A DNA stretch of 64,000 nucleotides from Thalassospira indica. Lineage in GTDB: Bacteria > Pseudomonadota > Alphaproteobacteria > Rhodospirillales > Thalassospiraceae. The position numbers and the translations under genes are program-made. This document shows positions 1 through 9,299 of this stretch, piece after piece (the first letter of the stretch is position 1; each line of letters begins with the position of its first letter). The stretch spans positions 1,902,001 through 1,966,000 of the forward strand of contig NZ_CP031555.1 of the NCBI RefSeq assembly GCF_003403095.1. The letters run 5' to 3'. The notes below the pieces were generated by a model. That model saw only the letters and a list, made by a program, of their open reading frames with translations. It had not been told where the DNA came from and made no database searches.

Positions 1-379
1 GGGTAAGAAAGCTGACATCCGTCGGCTGGCGGATAACGAGGCCGCGGCTTCGCTCCGGGCAGTACGCATTTCCCCGCGTAAGCTCAACCTCGTCGCCGAG
101 TCGATTCGTGGTATGAAGGCAGAAGCTGCTTTGGCAGAGCTGACCTTCTCCAATAAACGCATTTCGCAAGACGTCAAAAAGCTGCTGGAATCGGCAATCG
201 CTAATGCCGAAAACAACCATCAGCTCGATGTTGACCGTCTCTATATTAAAGAGGCATCTGTTGGTAAGGCCTTCGTAATGAAGCGCTGGCGCGCCCGTGC
301 ACGCGGTCGTGTTGGCAAAATCATTAAGCCGTTCTCCAACATGCGCATCGTCGTTTGCGAACGTGAGGAGGCCGAGTAA
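1..379 (+). CDS. rplV: 50S ribosomal protein L22 (3' part)
   Basis: The reading frame is open from base 2 to the TAA at 377-379, so the gene begins upstream of the window. The protein has the L22 pattern: an early segment with [10 protein letters not shown], a central helix, and the basic beta-hairpin extension rich in RARARGR that reaches into the peptide exit tunnel. The stop overlaps the start of rpsC by one base (taATG), so the two are translationally coupled within the S10 operon. Confidence 0.97.
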   Translation, partial: GKKADIRRLADNEAAASLRAVRISPRKLNLVAESIRGMKAEAALAELTFSNKRISQDVKKLLESAIANAENNHQLDVDRLYIKEASVGKAFVMKRWRARARGRVGKIIKPFSNMRIVVCEREEAE

Positions 380-1065
380 TGGGTCAGAAAATTAATCCGA
401 TCGGTCTGCGCGTTGGCATTAACCGTACCTGGGATTCCCGCTGGTACGCCAACAAGGCCGATTTCGCTGGTCTTCTTCACGAAGATCTCGCGATCCGCAA
501 TTTCATCTTCGACCGTCTGAAACAGGCGGGTGTATCGAAGGTGATTATCGAACGTCCGGCGAAGAAAGCCCGCATTTCGATCCACACCGCTCGTCCGGGC
601 GTTGTGATCGGGAAAAAAGGCCAGGACATCGAGAAGCTCAAGAACGATCTGCAGAAACTGGCAAATGCCGAAGTGCAGGTTAACATCATCGAGATTCGCA
701 AGCCGGAACTCGATGCCAAGCTGGTCGCTGACAACATCGCCCAGCAGCTTGAGCGCCGTGTTTCGTTCCGTCGCGCTATGAAGCGCTCGGTTCAGAACGC
801 AATGCGTCTCGGTGCCGGTGGCATTCGTATTAATGCTGCTGGTCGTCTTGGTGGCGCAGAAATCGCCCGTACCGAATGGTACCGTGAAGGTCGCGTTCCG
901 CTGCATACCCTGCGTGCGGACGTTGATTATGGCACTTCGGAAGCACACACCACCTACGGTGTTTGCGGTCTGAAGGTCTGGATCTTCAAGGGCGAAATCA
1001 TGGCACATGATCCGTTGGCTTCTGAGCGTCGCGCTCTCGAGTCGGCTGGTTCCGGTCGTAAGTAA
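379..1065 (+). CDS. rpsC: 30S ribosomal protein S3
   Basis: This 228-residue protein begins [13 protein letters not shown], the universal S3 amino end. A type II KH domain follows, with its GxxG loop at [10 protein letters not shown] near residues 72-81, and the carboxyl domain contains [13 protein letters not shown]3 lines the mRNA entry site of the 30S subunit. The start overlaps the rplV stop by one base, and rplP follows after 12 bases with an AAGGAG ribosome site. Confidence 0.98.
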   Translation: MGQKINPIGLRVGINRTWDSRWYANKADFAGLLHEDLAIRNFIFDRLKQAGVSKVIIERPAKKARISIHTARPGVVIGKKGQDIEKLKNDLQKLANAEVQVNIIEIRKPELDAKLVADNIAQQLERRVSFRRAMKRSVQNAMRLGAGGIRINAAGRLGGAEIARTEWYREGRVPLHTLRADVDYGTSEAHTTYGVCGLKVWIFKGEIMAHDPLASERRALESAGSGRK

Positions 1066-1077
1066 GGAGATCCCGAT

Positions 1078-1497
1078 ATGCTTTCTCCGAAACGTACAAA
1101 GTTCCGCAAAGCCCACAAAGGCCGCCTCAAAGGCGAAGCCAAGGGTGGTACCGAACTTAATTTCGGCGCTTATGGCTTGAAAGCCATGGAGCCGGAGCGT
1201 ATAACGGCGCGTCAGATCGAAGCGGCTCGCCGCGCGATCACCCGCCACATGCGCCGTCAAGGCCGTGTGTGGATTCGCGTTTTCCCGGATCTCCCGGTCT
1301 CGCAGAAGCCTGCCGAAGTCCGTCAGGGTAAAGGTAAAGGCTCGCCTGAATATTGGGCGGCACGCGTTAAACCGGGTCGGATCATGTTTGAACTCGACGG
1401 TGTTCCGTTGGATCTTGCACGCCGTGCTTTCGAGCTGGCAGCGGCAAAATTGCCGATCAAGACCAAGTTTGTCACCCGTCTTGGTGAAGGGGAGTAA
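1078..1497 (+). CDS. rplP: 50S ribosomal protein L16
   Basis: This 139-residue protein has the L16/L10e fold signature: an [16 protein letters not shown] amino end, then a [12 protein letters not shown] segment near residues 80-95. It binds near the peptidyl-transferase centre and the A-site tRNA elbow. Length is typical for bacterial L16. It sits in the conserved order rpsC-rplP-rpmC. Confidence 0.98.
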   Translation: MLSPKRTKFRKAHKGRLKGEAKGGTELNFGAYGLKAMEPERITARQIEAARRAITRHMRRQGRVWIRVFPDLPVSQKPAEVRQGKGKGSPEYWAARVKPGRIMFELDGVPLDLARRAFELAAAKLPIKTKFVTRLGEGE

Positions 1498-1503
1498 TTA
1501 GTG

Positions 1504-1704
1504 ATGAAAATTGCTGATCTCCGCGCTAAAAGCGCTGACGAACTGAAGCAGCTGCTTCTGGACCTGCGTAAGGAATCGTTCAATATGCGTTTCCAGCAGG
1601 CTTCGGGGCAGTTCGAGAACACTGCGCGGGTCCGCCAGGTCCGTCGTGATATTGCCCGCATTAAAACCCTTCTCGGTAACGAGAAGGGTGCAACCGCGGC
1701 CTAA
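1504..1704 (+). CDS. rpmC: 50S ribosomal protein L29
   Basis: A 66-residue two-helix protein with the L29 pattern LRAKSADEL near the amino end and [17 protein letters not shown] near the carboxyl end. I take the ATG at 1504, which follows a GGGGAG ribosome site by about nine bases. An in-frame GTG one codon earlier is possible. L29 lies at the tunnel exit and helps dock SRP and trigger factor. Confidence 0.95.
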   Translation: MKIADLRAKSADELKQLLLDLRKESFNMRFQQASGQFENTARVRQVRRDIARIKTLLGNEKGATAA

Positions 1705-1730
1705 CTGGACACGCAGAGGAGTAGACACAC

Positions 1731-1964
1731 ATGCCGAGGCGTGTATTGCAGGGGACAGTCGTTTCGACCAAAAACGACAAGACCGTGGTGGTCCGAGTGG
1801 AGCGCCAGGTCATGCACCCGCTGTATAAAAAGTACGTGCGTAAGTCGAAGAAATTCCACGCGCACGATGAAGAGAACCGCTTCAAAACGGGTGACGTTGT
1901 TCGCATTCGCGAATGCAAACCGATCTCGAAGTTGAAGTCTTGGGAAGTAGTGGTCGAGGAGTGA
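1731..1964 (+). CDS. rpsQ: 30S ribosomal protein S17
   Basis: A 77-residue OB-fold protein starting MPRRVLQG, with the S17 core [28 protein letters not shown] written here only in part ([14 protein letters not shown] near residues 24-37). It is a primary 16S rRNA binder. A GAGGAG ribosome site precedes the ATG. It closes the S10-type block before rplN. Confidence 0.97.
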   Translation: MPRRVLQGTVVSTKNDKTVVVRVERQVMHPLYKKYVRKSKKFHAHDEENRFKTGDVVRIRECKPISKLKSWEVVVEE

Positions 1965-1998
1965 GTCCTCAGCCCAATCATAGTCAAGGGGTAAACCC

Positions 1999-2367
1999 AT
2001 GATCCAGATGCAGTCCAATCTGGACGTCGCCGACAACAGCGGCGCTCGCCGCGTCCAGTGCATCAAGGTGCTGGGCGGCTCGAAGCGCAAAACCGCCAAC
2101 GTTGGTGATGTTATCGTGGTTTCCGTCAAGGAAGCCATTCCGCGCGGTCGCGTAAAGAAGGGTGCAGTTCACAAAGCTGTCATCGTTCGCACCGCAAAGG
2201 AAATTCGTCGTGCCGATGGCTCGGCGATCCGCTTTGACCGCAACGCTGCCGTTCTCATTAATGCGAACGGCGAGCCGATCGGCACGCGTATTTTTGGCCC
2301 GGTAACCCGTGAACTTCGTTCTAAAGGTTACATGAAGATCATTTCGCTCGCTCCGGAGGTGCTGTAA
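1999..2367 (+). CDS. rplN: 50S ribosomal protein L14
   Basis: A 122-residue protein starting [17 protein letters not shown], the L14 signature, with the later [13 protein letters not shown] segment. L14 forms the bridge surface that touches S12/h14 of the small subunit. The stop codon TAATG overlaps the start of rplX by one base. The 34-base gap before it carries an AAGGGG ribosome site. Confidence 0.98.
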   Translation: MIQMQSNLDVADNSGARRVQCIKVLGGSKRKTANVGDVIVVSVKEAIPRGRVKKGAVHKAVIVRTAKEIRRADGSAIRFDRNAAVLINANGEPIGTRIFGPVTRELRSKGYMKIISLAPEVL

Positions 2368-2684
2368 TGGCTGCCAAGATTAAAAAGGGCGATCGCGTCG
2401 TTGTTCTGACGGGTAAAGACAAAGGGAAAACCGGCGAAGTTCTCGCCGCTTTCCCGACCGAGAACAAAGTTCTGGTTTCGGGCATCAACCTGGTGAAACG
2501 TCACCAGCGCCCGACCGGTGCTGATGCTGGTGGCATCGTCGAAAAGGAAGCAAAAATTGCTGTTTCCAACGTCGCGATTGTTGACCCGAAAGAAAACAAG
2601 CCGACCCGCGTCGGTTTCAAGACCCTCGATGATGGTCGCAAGGTTCGCGTAGCGAAGCTCAGCGGCGAAGTCATCGACAACTGA
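2367..2684 (+). CDS. rplX: 50S ribosomal protein L24
   Basis: A 105-residue protein with an amino-terminal KOW motif ([18 protein letters not shown], residues 4-21), the hallmark of L24. It is an assembly initiator of the 50S subunit. It overlaps the rplN stop by one base and is followed after 11 bases by rplE. Confidence 0.97.
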   Translation: MAAKIKKGDRVVVLTGKDKGKTGEVLAAFPTENKVLVSGINLVKRHQRPTGADAGGIVEKEAKIAVSNVAIVDPKENKPTRVGFKTLDDGRKVRVAKLSGEVIDN

Positions 2685-2695
2685 GGGACGGAAAA

Positions 2696-3235
2696 ATGAC
2701 GCGCCTGCGCGAACATTACAAAGAAGTGGTGCGTGACGCACTCCAGAAGGAGTTCTCCTACGAGAACACCATGGAGATTCCGCGCCTCGAGAAAATCGTG
2801 ATCAACATGGGTGTCGGCGACGCCACCCAGGATCGTAAGAAGCTGGAAGGTGCTGCTGCGGATCTCGCTGCTATCACCGGTCAGAAGCCTGTCTTCACCA
2901 AAGCGAAAAAGTCCGTTGCGGCTTTCAAGCTGCGTGAAGGTATGAACATCGGTTGTAAAGTGACCTTGCGTCGCGACCGTATGTTTGAGTTCTTGGACCG
3001 CTTGGTCACCATCGCGCTGCCGCGCGTTCGTGACTTCCGCGGCCTGAACAAAAAATCTTTCGATGGTCGTGGCAACTTTGCCATGGGCTTGAAAGAACAG
3101 TTCGTCTTTCCTGAGGTAGAGTACGACAAAGTCGACTCTGTTCGCGGGATGGATATCATCATTTGTACCACGGCTAAGTCCGACGATGAAGCTCTCGCCC
3201 TTCTTAAGGGCTTTGATCTTCCGTTCGGAAACTAA
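2696..3235 (+). CDS. rplE: 50S ribosomal protein L5
   Basis: A 179-residue protein starting [10 protein letters not shown], with the L5 signature [11 protein letters not shown] near residues 34-44 and the [15 protein letters not shown] segment near 62-76. L5 binds 5S rRNA and contacts P-site tRNA. Length is exactly that expected for bacteria. Confidence 0.98.
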   Translation: MTRLREHYKEVVRDALQKEFSYENTMEIPRLEKIVINMGVGDATQDRKKLEGAAADLAAITGQKPVFTKAKKSVAAFKLREGMNIGCKVTLRRDRMFEFLDRLVTIALPRVRDFRGLNKKSFDGRGNFAMGLKEQFVFPEVEYDKVDSVRGMDIIICTTAKSDDEALALLKGFDLPFGN

Positions 3236-3248
3236 CGGAGGTTGGCCC

Positions 3249-3554
3249 ATGGCCAAGAAAAGCGCTGTAGAGCGTGAACTCAAACGTGAACGCCTGGCAA
3301 AAAAATATGCTGCCAAGCGTGCCGCCCTTAAAGCGGTTATCGCAAATCGCGAGACGACCCCTGAGGATCGTATCGTTGCTGTGATGAAACTCGCCCAGCT
3401 GCCGCGTAACTCGGCTCGTATCCGTCAGCGTATTCGCTGCCAGATCACCGGTCGTCCGCGTGGTGTCTATCGCAAATTCCGCCTGTCCCGTATCGCGCTT
3501 CGTGAACTTGCTTCACGTGGTCAGATCCCGGGCATGGTGAAGTCGAGCTGGTAA
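3249..3554 (+). CDS. rpsN: 30S ribosomal protein S14 (long, zinc-free form)
   Basis: The ATG at 3249 follows an ACGGAGG ribosome site and gives a 101-residue protein [10 protein letters not shown]. The frame is also open further upstream inside rplE, but that extension is not S14-like. The carboxyl half contains [14 protein letters not shown]. It lacks the CxxC pairs of the short zinc-binding S14, so it is the long form usual in proteobacteria. Confidence 0.97.
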   Translation: MAKKSAVERELKRERLAKKYAAKRAALKAVIANRETTPEDRIVAVMKLAQLPRNSARIRQRIRCQITGRPRGVYRKFRLSRIALRELASRGQIPGMVKSSW

Positions 3555-3566
3555 GGAGGACATCAC

Positions 3567-3965
3567 ATGTCGATGACTGATCCAGTCGGTGATATGCTCA
3601 CGCGTATCCGTAACGGCCAGCGCGTTGGTAAATCCAGCGTCGTTTCGCCGGCTTCGAAACTGCGTACCGGTGTGTTGGATGTTCTCCAGCGCGAAGGTTA
3701 TATCCGCGGTTACAATGTTAATGAAATTCGCAAGGGCGTCAGCGAAATCACCATCGAACTCAAATATTTTGAGGGTGATGGCGTGATTAAGCAGATCGAC
3801 CGCGTCTCGACCCCGGGTCGTCGTGTATATTCGAAGATCAAAGATCTTCCGAAGGTATATAACGGTCTGGGCATCGCAGTCCTGTCCACTCCGCGAGGGG
3901 TTCTATCGGATCAGGAGGCTCGCGAGCAGAATGTCGGCGGCGAAATCCTCTGCAAGGTATTCTAA
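3567..3965 (+). CDS. rpsH: 30S ribosomal protein S8
   Basis: A 132-residue protein starting [18 protein letters not shown] and ending with [14 protein letters not shown], the S8 carboxyl signature. S8 binds helix 21 of 16S rRNA, and in E. coli it represses the spc operon by binding near rplE; whether that holds here is not visible. An AAGGAGG ribosome site precedes the ATG. Confidence 0.98.
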   Translation: MSMTDPVGDMLTRIRNGQRVGKSSVVSPASKLRTGVLDVLQREGYIRGYNVNEIRKGVSEITIELKYFEGDGVIKQIDRVSTPGRRVYSKIKDLPKVYNGLGIAVLSTPRGVLSDQEAREQNVGGEILCKVF

Positions 3966-3977
3966 GGAGGGCCAACG

Positions 3978-4511
3978 ATGTCGCGAGTAGGAAAAAACCC
4001 GGTGGTCGTGCCTAACGGCGTTACCATCACCTTGACCGAAGAGCAGATCAGCGCAAAAGGCAAGCTCGGTGAGCTTAACTTGGCTTTGACCTCGGACGTA
4101 TCCGTCACTCAGGAAGATAACCAGATCTTCGTGAAACCTAAAAACGATAGCAAGCGCGCACGTGCCCTTTGGGGTACCACCCGTGCCAATATCGCGAACC
4201 TCGTTACCGGGGTTTCGGAAGGGTTCACCAAGAAACTGGAAATCACCGGTGTTGGTTACCGTGCGCAGGTTCAGGGCAAAAACCTGGTTCTGCAGCTTGG
4301 CTTCTCACATGACGTAGAAATGGAGATCCCTGCGGGTCTTAACGTCGTTGCTGAAAAGCCGACCCTCGTCGCCATTTCTGGCGCAGATAAACAACTCGTT
4401 GGTCAGTTCGCTGCGAATGCACGCGGCTGGCGCGGTCCGGAGCCTTACAAAGGCAAGGGTGTCCGCTACGAAGGCGAGTATATCTTGCGCAAAGAAGGCA
4501 AGAAGAAGTAA
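3978..4511 (+). CDS. rplF: 50S ribosomal protein L6
   Basis: A 177-residue protein starting [12 protein letters not shown], with the two repeated L6 domains and the signature [14 protein letters not shown] near residues 154-167. It lies at the base of the L7/L12 stalk by the sarcin-ricin loop. It is preceded by an AAGGAGG ribosome site 12 bases after the rpsH stop. Confidence 0.98.
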   Translation: MSRVGKNPVVVPNGVTITLTEEQISAKGKLGELNLALTSDVSVTQEDNQIFVKPKNDSKRARALWGTTRANIANLVTGVSEGFTKKLEITGVGYRAQVQGKNLVLQLGFSHDVEMEIPAGLNVVAEKPTLVAISGADKQLVGQFAANARGWRGPEPYKGKGVRYEGEYILRKEGKKK

Positions 4512-4522
4512 GGACAGGCACG

Positions 4523-4876
4523 ATGAAAAACGTGAGAAGCCTATTCGAACGCCGCAAGCGTCGCGTTCGTTTTGCGATCCGCCAGAAAGCGGCCGGTCGC
4601 CCGCGCCTCAGCGTGCACCGTTCGAACGCCCACATCTATGCTCAGATCATCGACGACGTCAAAGGCACCACCTTGGTGGCTGCTTCGACCATGGAGAAAG
4701 ATCTGAAGGCGAAAGGCAGCAATGCCGACGCCGCTGCTCTGGTTGGCAAGGCAATTGCCGAGCGCGCAGTCAAAGCTGGTGTGAAAACGGTCGTTTTCGA
4801 TCGTGGCGGGTATCTGTTCCATGGCCGGGTGAAAGCTCTGGCCGATGCCGCCCGTGAGGGCGGTCTGGACTTCTAA
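4523..4876 (+). CDS. rplR: 50S ribosomal protein L18
   Basis: A 117-residue protein with the L18 features [18 protein letters not shown] near residues 30-48 and [24 protein letters not shown] near the end (key part [14 protein letters not shown]). L18 binds 5S rRNA together with L5. It sits in the conserved order rplF-rplR-rpsE. Confidence 0.97.
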   Translation: MKNVRSLFERRKRRVRFAIRQKAAGRPRLSVHRSNAHIYAQIIDDVKGTTLVAASTMEKDLKAKGSNADAAALVGKAIAERAVKAGVKTVVFDRGGYLFHGRVKALADAAREGGLDF

Positions 4877-4887
4877 GGAGCACGACC

Positions 4888-5463
4888 ATGGCACGTAACC
4901 AGAATCAACAGCAGCAGGCGCCGAAAGCCCGTGAAGAAAACGAACTCGTCGACAAGCTGGTTGGTATCAACCGCGTCGCGAAAGTCGTTAAGGGCGGCCG
5001 TCGCTTTGCTTTCTCCGCAATGGTAGTTGTCGGTGACCAGCGCGGTCGCGTCGGATACGGCACGGGTAAAGCCCGTGAAGTTCCGGAAGCGATCCGTAAG
5101 GCCACCGAAGCTGCTAAACGTAACATGATCCGCGTTCCGCTGCGTGAAGGCCGTACCCTTCACCATGATACGCAGGGCCATTTCGGTGCAGGCAAGGTTA
5201 TCCTTCGCTCCGCTCCGGCTGGTACCGGTATCATCGCAGGCGGTGCGATGCGTGCGGTTTTCGAAACCATGGGCGTTCAGGACGTTGTGTCCAAATGCAC
5301 CGGTTCGAACAACCCGCACAACGTGATCCGCGCAACCCTTGACGCTCTGGTCAACGGTGCTTCCCCGCGTCAGGTCGCTGCTAAGCGTGGCCTGAAAGTC
5401 GGTGACGTCGTTGCCCGTCGCGATAGCGGTTCGGCTGCTGCCGCCGTTCTCGAAAAGGAGTAA
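4888..5463 (+). CDS. rpsE: 30S ribosomal protein S5
   Basis: A 191-residue protein. The amino-terminal double-stranded RNA-binding domain contains [15 protein letters not shown] near residues 32-46, and the carboxyl part has [14 protein letters not shown]5 acts in decoding fidelity and mRNA unwinding. The amino end has a Gln-rich stretch (QNQQQQ) that is lineage-specific decoration. Confidence 0.98.
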   Translation: MARNQNQQQQAPKAREENELVDKLVGINRVAKVVKGGRRFAFSAMVVVGDQRGRVGYGTGKAREVPEAIRKATEAAKRNMIRVPLREGRTLHHDTQGHFGAGKVILRSAPAGTGIIAGGAMRAVFETMGVQDVVSKCTGSNNPHNVIRATLDALVNGASPRQVAAKRGLKVGDVVARRDSGSAAAAVLEKE

Positions 5464-5469
5464 TTCGAT

Positions 5470-5664
5470 ATGGCTGCTAAGAAAAAAGCGACCGTACGCG
5501 TTACCCAGACGGGTTCGCCGATCGGACGTCCGGCTGATCAGCGCCAGACCCTCGTTGGTCTTGGCCTGAACAAACTGCACCGGACTCGTGAGCTGGAAGA
5601 TACTCCGGCTGTTCGCGGTATGATCGCAAAGGTCAAACACCTCGTCCGTGTGGACGAGGCTTGA
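5470..5664 (+). CDS. rpmD: 50S ribosomal protein L30
   Basis: A 64-residue protein with the L30 core [18 protein letters not shown] and [18 protein letters not shown] (residues 10-45). It begins six bases after the rpsE stop, with the ribosome site AAGGAG overlapping the end of rpsE. Short length is normal for bacterial L30. Confidence 0.97.
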   Translation: MAAKKKATVRVTQTGSPIGRPADQRQTLVGLGLNKLHRTRELEDTPAVRGMIAKVKHLVRVDEA

Positions 5665-5693
5665 TTGACCCCAGATCGAAAAGGTGTTGAACG

Positions 5694-6179
5694 ATGAAAC
5701 TCAACGAACTCGCCGATAACCCGGGTGCCCGCAAGGCGCGCACCCGCGTCGGTCGCGGCATCGGTTCGGGCAAAGGCAAAACTTCTGGCGCAGGTCAGAA
5801 GGGTCAGAAGTCCCGTTCGGGTGTAGCCATCAATGGCTTCGAAGGTGGGCAGATGCCTATCTATCGCCGTCTTCCGAAACGCGGCTTCAAAAACCCGTTC
5901 AAGAAACAGTTCGGCGTTGTGAACCTTGGTACCCTTCAGACTGCTGTTGATAACGGCGTTCTTGAAGAAGGTGCAAATGTCACCGTCGCTGTTCTTGCGG
6001 AAAAAGGTCTGGCTCGTCCGCAGAAAGACGGTCTGCGTCTTCTTGCCAAAGGCGAACTGAAAGCGAAACTGAACATCGAAATCTCCGGTGCTTCCAAAGC
6101 AGCTGTCGAAGCTGTCGAGAAAGCTGGTGGTTCGGTCAAGGTTCTTGCTCCGGTCGCTGCTGCAGAATCCGCAGAATAA
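5694..6179 (+). CDS. rplO: 50S ribosomal protein L15
   Basis: A 161-residue protein starting [20 protein letters not shown]. It has the glycine- and lysine-rich amino region [18 protein letters not shown] typical of L15 and a carboxyl segment ending in [10 protein letters not shown]15 binds 23S rRNA during late 50S assembly. A strong hairpin separates it from secY. Confidence 0.97.
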   Translation: MKLNELADNPGARKARTRVGRGIGSGKGKTSGAGQKGQKSRSGVAINGFEGGQMPIYRRLPKRGFKNPFKKQFGVVNLGTLQTAVDNGVLEEGANVTVAVLAEKGLARPQKDGLRLLAKGELKAKLNIEISGASKAAVEAVEKAGGSVKVLAPVAAAESAE

Positions 6180-6196
6180 GCCTAAATTGACTTCGA

Positions 6197-6231
6197 GAGG
6201 GTCCGGTTCCAGTACACGGGACCGGACCCTC
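6197..6231 (+). promoter_or_regulatory. Hairpin between rplO and secY
   Basis: Bases 6197-6207 (GAGGGTCCGGT) are exactly complementary to 6221-6231, and three further pairs (6208-6210 with 6218-6220, one wobble) leave a seven-base loop. There is no T run behind it, so it is more likely an attenuator, processing site or mRNA stabiliser than a full terminator. It ends 29 bases before the secY ATG. Confidence 0.6.
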
Positions 6232-6259
6232 CAGTTTATGTGTATTGGGAGATGAGTGC

Positions 6260-7606
6260 ATGGCATCGGCCGCCGAGCAGCTTGCCGCGAACCTGAATTG
6301 GTCCGCTTTTTCAAAGTCGACCGAGCTTAAAAAGCGTATTTGGTTCACTTTGGGCGCGCTTATTGTTTACCGCCTTGGAACCTATATTCCGGTTCCGGGT
6401 GTCGACCCGTCCATTCTTGCTGACATTTTCCGTCAGAATGCGGGCGGTGTTCTGGGCATGTTTGACATGTTCGCCGGTGGTGCGCTGGGTCGTATGACGA
6501 TCTTTGCGCTGAATATCATGCCGTACATCTCGGCCTCGATTATTATTCAGTTGATGACGACTGTTTCGCCAACCCTTGAGCAGCTCAAGAAAGAAGGCGA
6601 ACAGGGTCGCAAAAAGATTAACCAATATACCCGCTATCTGACGGTGTTGATTGCAACGGTGCAGGCGTGGGGCATTGCCGTTGGTCTTGAAAGCATGACC
6701 GGTTCAACCGGTGCTGCTGTTCCGGATCCGGGCATGTTCTTCCGCATTACCGCGGTGATCACCCTTGTTGGTGGCACCATGTTCCTGATGTGGCTTGGTG
6801 AGCAGATCACCCAGCGCGGCATTGGTAACGGTATTTCGCTGATCATTTTTGCCGGTATTGTTGCCGGCCTGCCAAGCGCGATTGCAGGCACCCTTGAACT
6901 GGGTCGTACCGGTGCGATCTCTGCACTGGTGATCGTTGCAATCATCGTTCTGGCAATCGCAGTTATCGCTTTCATCGTCTTTGTTGAACGTGCGCAGCGC
7001 CGCGTTCTGATCCAGTACCCGAAACGCCAGGTCGGCATGAAGGTCATGGAAGGTCAGAGCTCGCACCTGCCGCTCAAGATCAACACTGCCGGTGTTATTC
7101 CGCCGATCTTCGCAAGCTCGCTGCTGCTCATGCCGCTGTCGGTTGCCCAGTTCACCACCGGTGTTGATGCCCCGGCCTGGTTGACGACTGCAACGGCACT
7201 GCTTGGCCGTGGTCAGCCGCTTTATATTGCGCTTTATATCGGTTTGATCGTCTTCTTTGCCTTCTTCTACACCGCGGTTGTTTTCAACCCGGAAGATACG
7301 GCAGACAACCTGAAGAAACATGGTGGCTTTATTCCGGGCATTCGTCCGGGTAAAAATACAGCCAACTATCTGGATTTCATTCTGACCCGTCTGACGGTGA
7401 TCGGTGCAGCGTATCTCGCATTCGTCTGTATCCTGCCGGAACTGCTGATCGCGGAATGGTCTGTTCCCTTCTACTTTGGTGGGACTAGCCTCCTGATCGT
7501 TGTCACGGTAACCATGGATACCGTTGCGCAGGTTCAGTCTCATATGCTGGCTCATCAGTATGAAGGCCTGATCAAGAAATCCAAACTGCGTGGTCGCCGC
7601 CGTTAA
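6260..7606 (+). CDS. secY: Protein translocase subunit SecY
   Basis: A 448-residue membrane protein with ten predicted hydrophobic segments, the channel of the SecYEG translocon. It carries SecY signatures: GTYIPVPGVD near residue 38, MPYISASIIIQL near 87-98, and the cytoplasmic loop PGIRPGKNTANYL near 365-377. The ATG at 6260 follows a GGGAG site; a TTG five codons upstream is also in frame but less likely. It closes the spc cluster ahead of adk. Confidence 0.98.
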   Translation: MASAAEQLAANLNWSAFSKSTELKKRIWFTLGALIVYRLGTYIPVPGVDPSILADIFRQNAGGVLGMFDMFAGGALGRMTIFALNIMPYISASIIIQLMTTVSPTLEQLKKEGEQGRKKINQYTRYLTVLIATVQAWGIAVGLESMTGSTGAAVPDPGMFFRITAVITLVGGTMFLMWLGEQITQRGIGNGISLIIFAGIVAGLPSAIAGTLELGRTGAISALVIVAIIVLAIAVIAFIVFVERAQRRVLIQYPKRQVGMKVMEGQSSHLPLKINTAGVIPPIFASSLLLMPLSVAQFTTGVDAPAWLTTATALLGRGQPLYIALYIGLIVFFAFFYTAVVFNPEDTADNLKKHGGFIPGIRPGKNTANYLDFILTRLTVIGAAYLAFVCILPELLIAEWSVPFYFGGTSLLIVVTVTMDTVAQVQSHMLAHQYEGLIKKSKLRGRRR

Positions 7607-7635
7607 AGGCGACCACCGCATTCAGGGGGAAGACG

Positions 7636-8280
7636 ATGAACATTATCCTTCTTGGCCCTCCCGGCGCAGGGAAAGGTACCCAGGCCAAGCGTCTTGAAAC
7701 AGGACGCGGCATGATCCAGCTCTCGACGGGCGACATGCTCCGCGCGGCGGTTGCTGCTGGCACGGAACTGGGGCAGAAGGCAAAGGAAGTCATGGATGCG
7801 GGCCAGCTCGTATCCGACGATCTCATGATCGGTCTGATTTCCGAACGACTTGACCAGGATGATACCAAGGGTGGTTTCATTCTGGACGGGTTCCCACGCA
7901 CCACCGCCCAGGCAGAAGCTCTGGACGAAATGCTGGAATCCAAGGGACTGGCACTTGATTATGTGATTGAACTGCGTGTTGACGATGCAGCACTGGTGGC
8001 CCGTATTGTTGGCCGCTATACCTGCGCGAAATGCGGGCAGGGCTATCACGACGAGTTCCAGAAACCCGCCAAGGAAGGTGTCTGTGACGTATGTGGCAGC
8101 ACCGAATTTAAACGCCGTGCGGACGACAATGCCGAGACGGTCACTTCGCGACTGGAAGCTTATCACAAGCAGACAGCACCGATCATTCCTTACTATGAAA
8201 AGGTCGGTAAGCTGAAAACAGTTGACGGGATGGCTGAAATCGACCAAGTTACGCGCGAGATTGAAGCCATCCTGGGGTAA
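7636..8280 (+). CDS. adk: Adenylate kinase
   Basis: A 214-residue kinase that converts ATP + AMP to 2 ADP in the cytoplasm. The P-loop GPPGAGKGT is at residues 7-15, the AMP-site motif DGFPRT near 84-89, and the LID holds four cysteines (CAKCG and CDVCG, near 130 and 150), which marks the zinc-binding LID type. Its place between secY and rpsM is the usual alphaproteobacterial arrangement. Confidence 0.98.
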   Translation: MNIILLGPPGAGKGTQAKRLETGRGMIQLSTGDMLRAAVAAGTELGQKAKEVMDAGQLVSDDLMIGLISERLDQDDTKGGFILDGFPRTTAQAEALDEMLESKGLALDYVIELRVDDAALVARIVGRYTCAKCGQGYHDEFQKPAKEGVCDVCGSTEFKRRADDNAETVTSRLEAYHKQTAPIIPYYEKVGKLKTVDGMAEIDQVTREIEAILG

Positions 8281-8307
8281 TTTCCCGGGCAGGGCGTTTT
8301 TTTGCTG

Positions 8308-8337
8308 GCGGGTTGGCAGTAATGCTGGCCCGCTTTT
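8308..8337 (+). terminator. Hairpin and T run between adk and rpsM
   Basis: Bases 8308-8318 pair with 8323-8333 around a GTAA loop, the inner pairs being G-U wobbles, followed by TTTT. A separate seven-T run lies just upstream at 8297-8303. It looks like an intrinsic terminator or attenuator between the spc part (ending in adk) and the alpha part starting with rpsM. Confidence 0.5.
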
Positions 8338-8399
8338 GCAGCGTCCTACCCTACCGGATCTGCCCCTGGGTTTGTTAACAGGAAACAGGAGTTCACATA

Positions 8400-8768
8400 G
8401 TGGCTCGTATTGCTGGCGTAAACATCCCGACCGCTAAGCGTGTCGTGATTGCGCTTACCTACATCACCGGTATTGGCCCGGCTAAAGCCAAAGAAATTTG
8501 CGCAAAGGTCGGAATCGAATCCGCAACCCGCGTTCATCAGCTTTCTGATGACCAGGTTCTGAAGGTTCGTGAAGTCATCGACGCTGATTACACCGTCGAA
8601 GGCGACCTCCGTCGTGAAACCGCAATGAACATTAAACGTCTGATGGACCTGGGCAGCTATCGCGGCCTGCGTCATCGTCGCGGTCTCCCGGTACGCGGTC
8701 AGCGTACCCACACCAACGCTCGCACCCGTAAGGGCCCGGCTAAGCCGATTGCTGGCAAGAAGAAGTAA
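8400..8768 (+). CDS. rpsM: 30S ribosomal protein S13
   Basis: A 122-residue protein starting at GTG (8400), [15 protein letters not shown], with an ACAGGAG ribosome site. The carboxyl tail [19 protein letters not shown] is the S13 signature that reaches the P-site tRNA. First gene of the alpha block here. Confidence 0.98.
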   Translation: MARIAGVNIPTAKRVVIALTYITGIGPAKAKEICAKVGIESATRVHQLSDDQVLKVREVIDADYTVEGDLRRETAMNIKRLMDLGSYRGLRHRRGLPVRGQRTHTNARTRKGPAKPIAGKKK

Positions 8769-8783
8769 GGTAGGGGAACGACA

Positions 8784-9176
8784 ATGGCGAAGACTCCTCA
8801 GACTCGCGTGCGTCGCCGCGAGCGCAAGAACATTACGAACGGTATCGCGCACGTAAACGCGACCTTCAACAACACCATGATCACCATCACCGACGTACAG
8901 GGAAATACCATTTCCTGGTCGACCGCTGGTGGTATGGGTTTCCGCGGTTCGCGTAAATCGACTCCGTATGCTGCACAGATGGCTGCCGAAGACGCAGGTA
9001 AAAAAGCTGCTGAACACGGTATGAAAACCCTCGAAGTACAGGTTAAAGGCCCGGGTTCGGGACGTGAATCTGCACTGCGTGCGCTTCAGGCTGTCGGTTT
9101 CACCATTACGTCGATCAAAGACGTAACGCCGATTCCGCACAACGGTTGCCGTCCGCGTAAACGTCGTCGCGTCTAA
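8784..9176 (+). CDS. rpsK: 30S ribosomal protein S11
   Basis: A 130-residue protein with the S11 signatures [15 protein letters not shown] near residues 25-39 and the carboxyl end [17 protein letters not shown]11 forms part of the 30S platform at the E site. In this lineage rpsD is not in the operon, so rpoA follows directly. Confidence 0.98.
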   Translation: MAKTPQTRVRRRERKNITNGIAHVNATFNNTMITITDVQGNTISWSTAGGMGFRGSRKSTPYAAQMAAEDAGKKAAEHGMKTLEVQVKGPGSGRESALRALQAVGFTITSIKDVTPIPHNGCRPRKRRRV

Positions 9177-9209
9177 TCGCGTCGATCCTTGCGGACGACC
9201 CCGCGTTTG

Positions 9210-9228
9210 GGCCCGGGATGACCGGGCC
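9210..9228 (+). promoter_or_regulatory. Hairpin between rpsK and rpoA
   Basis: Bases 9210-9216 (GGCCCGG) pair with 9222-9228 around a five-base GATGA loop in a 123-base spacer. No T run follows directly, so it is probably an attenuator or mRNA stability element rather than the operon end, since rpoA and rplQ lie downstream. Confidence 0.45.
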
Positions 9229-9299
9229 TCTTCGCGTTTCTCGTGGGGGCAAGTTTATTGCCCTCCTTTCCATAGGCTCCAGTTGCGAAGGTGGGTCTC

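Noticed and set aside
241..1260. Long minus-strand ORFs across the ribosomal operon
   Set aside because: They are antisense shadows caused by biased codon use in highly expressed genes; the plus-strand products are unmistakable ribosomal proteins.
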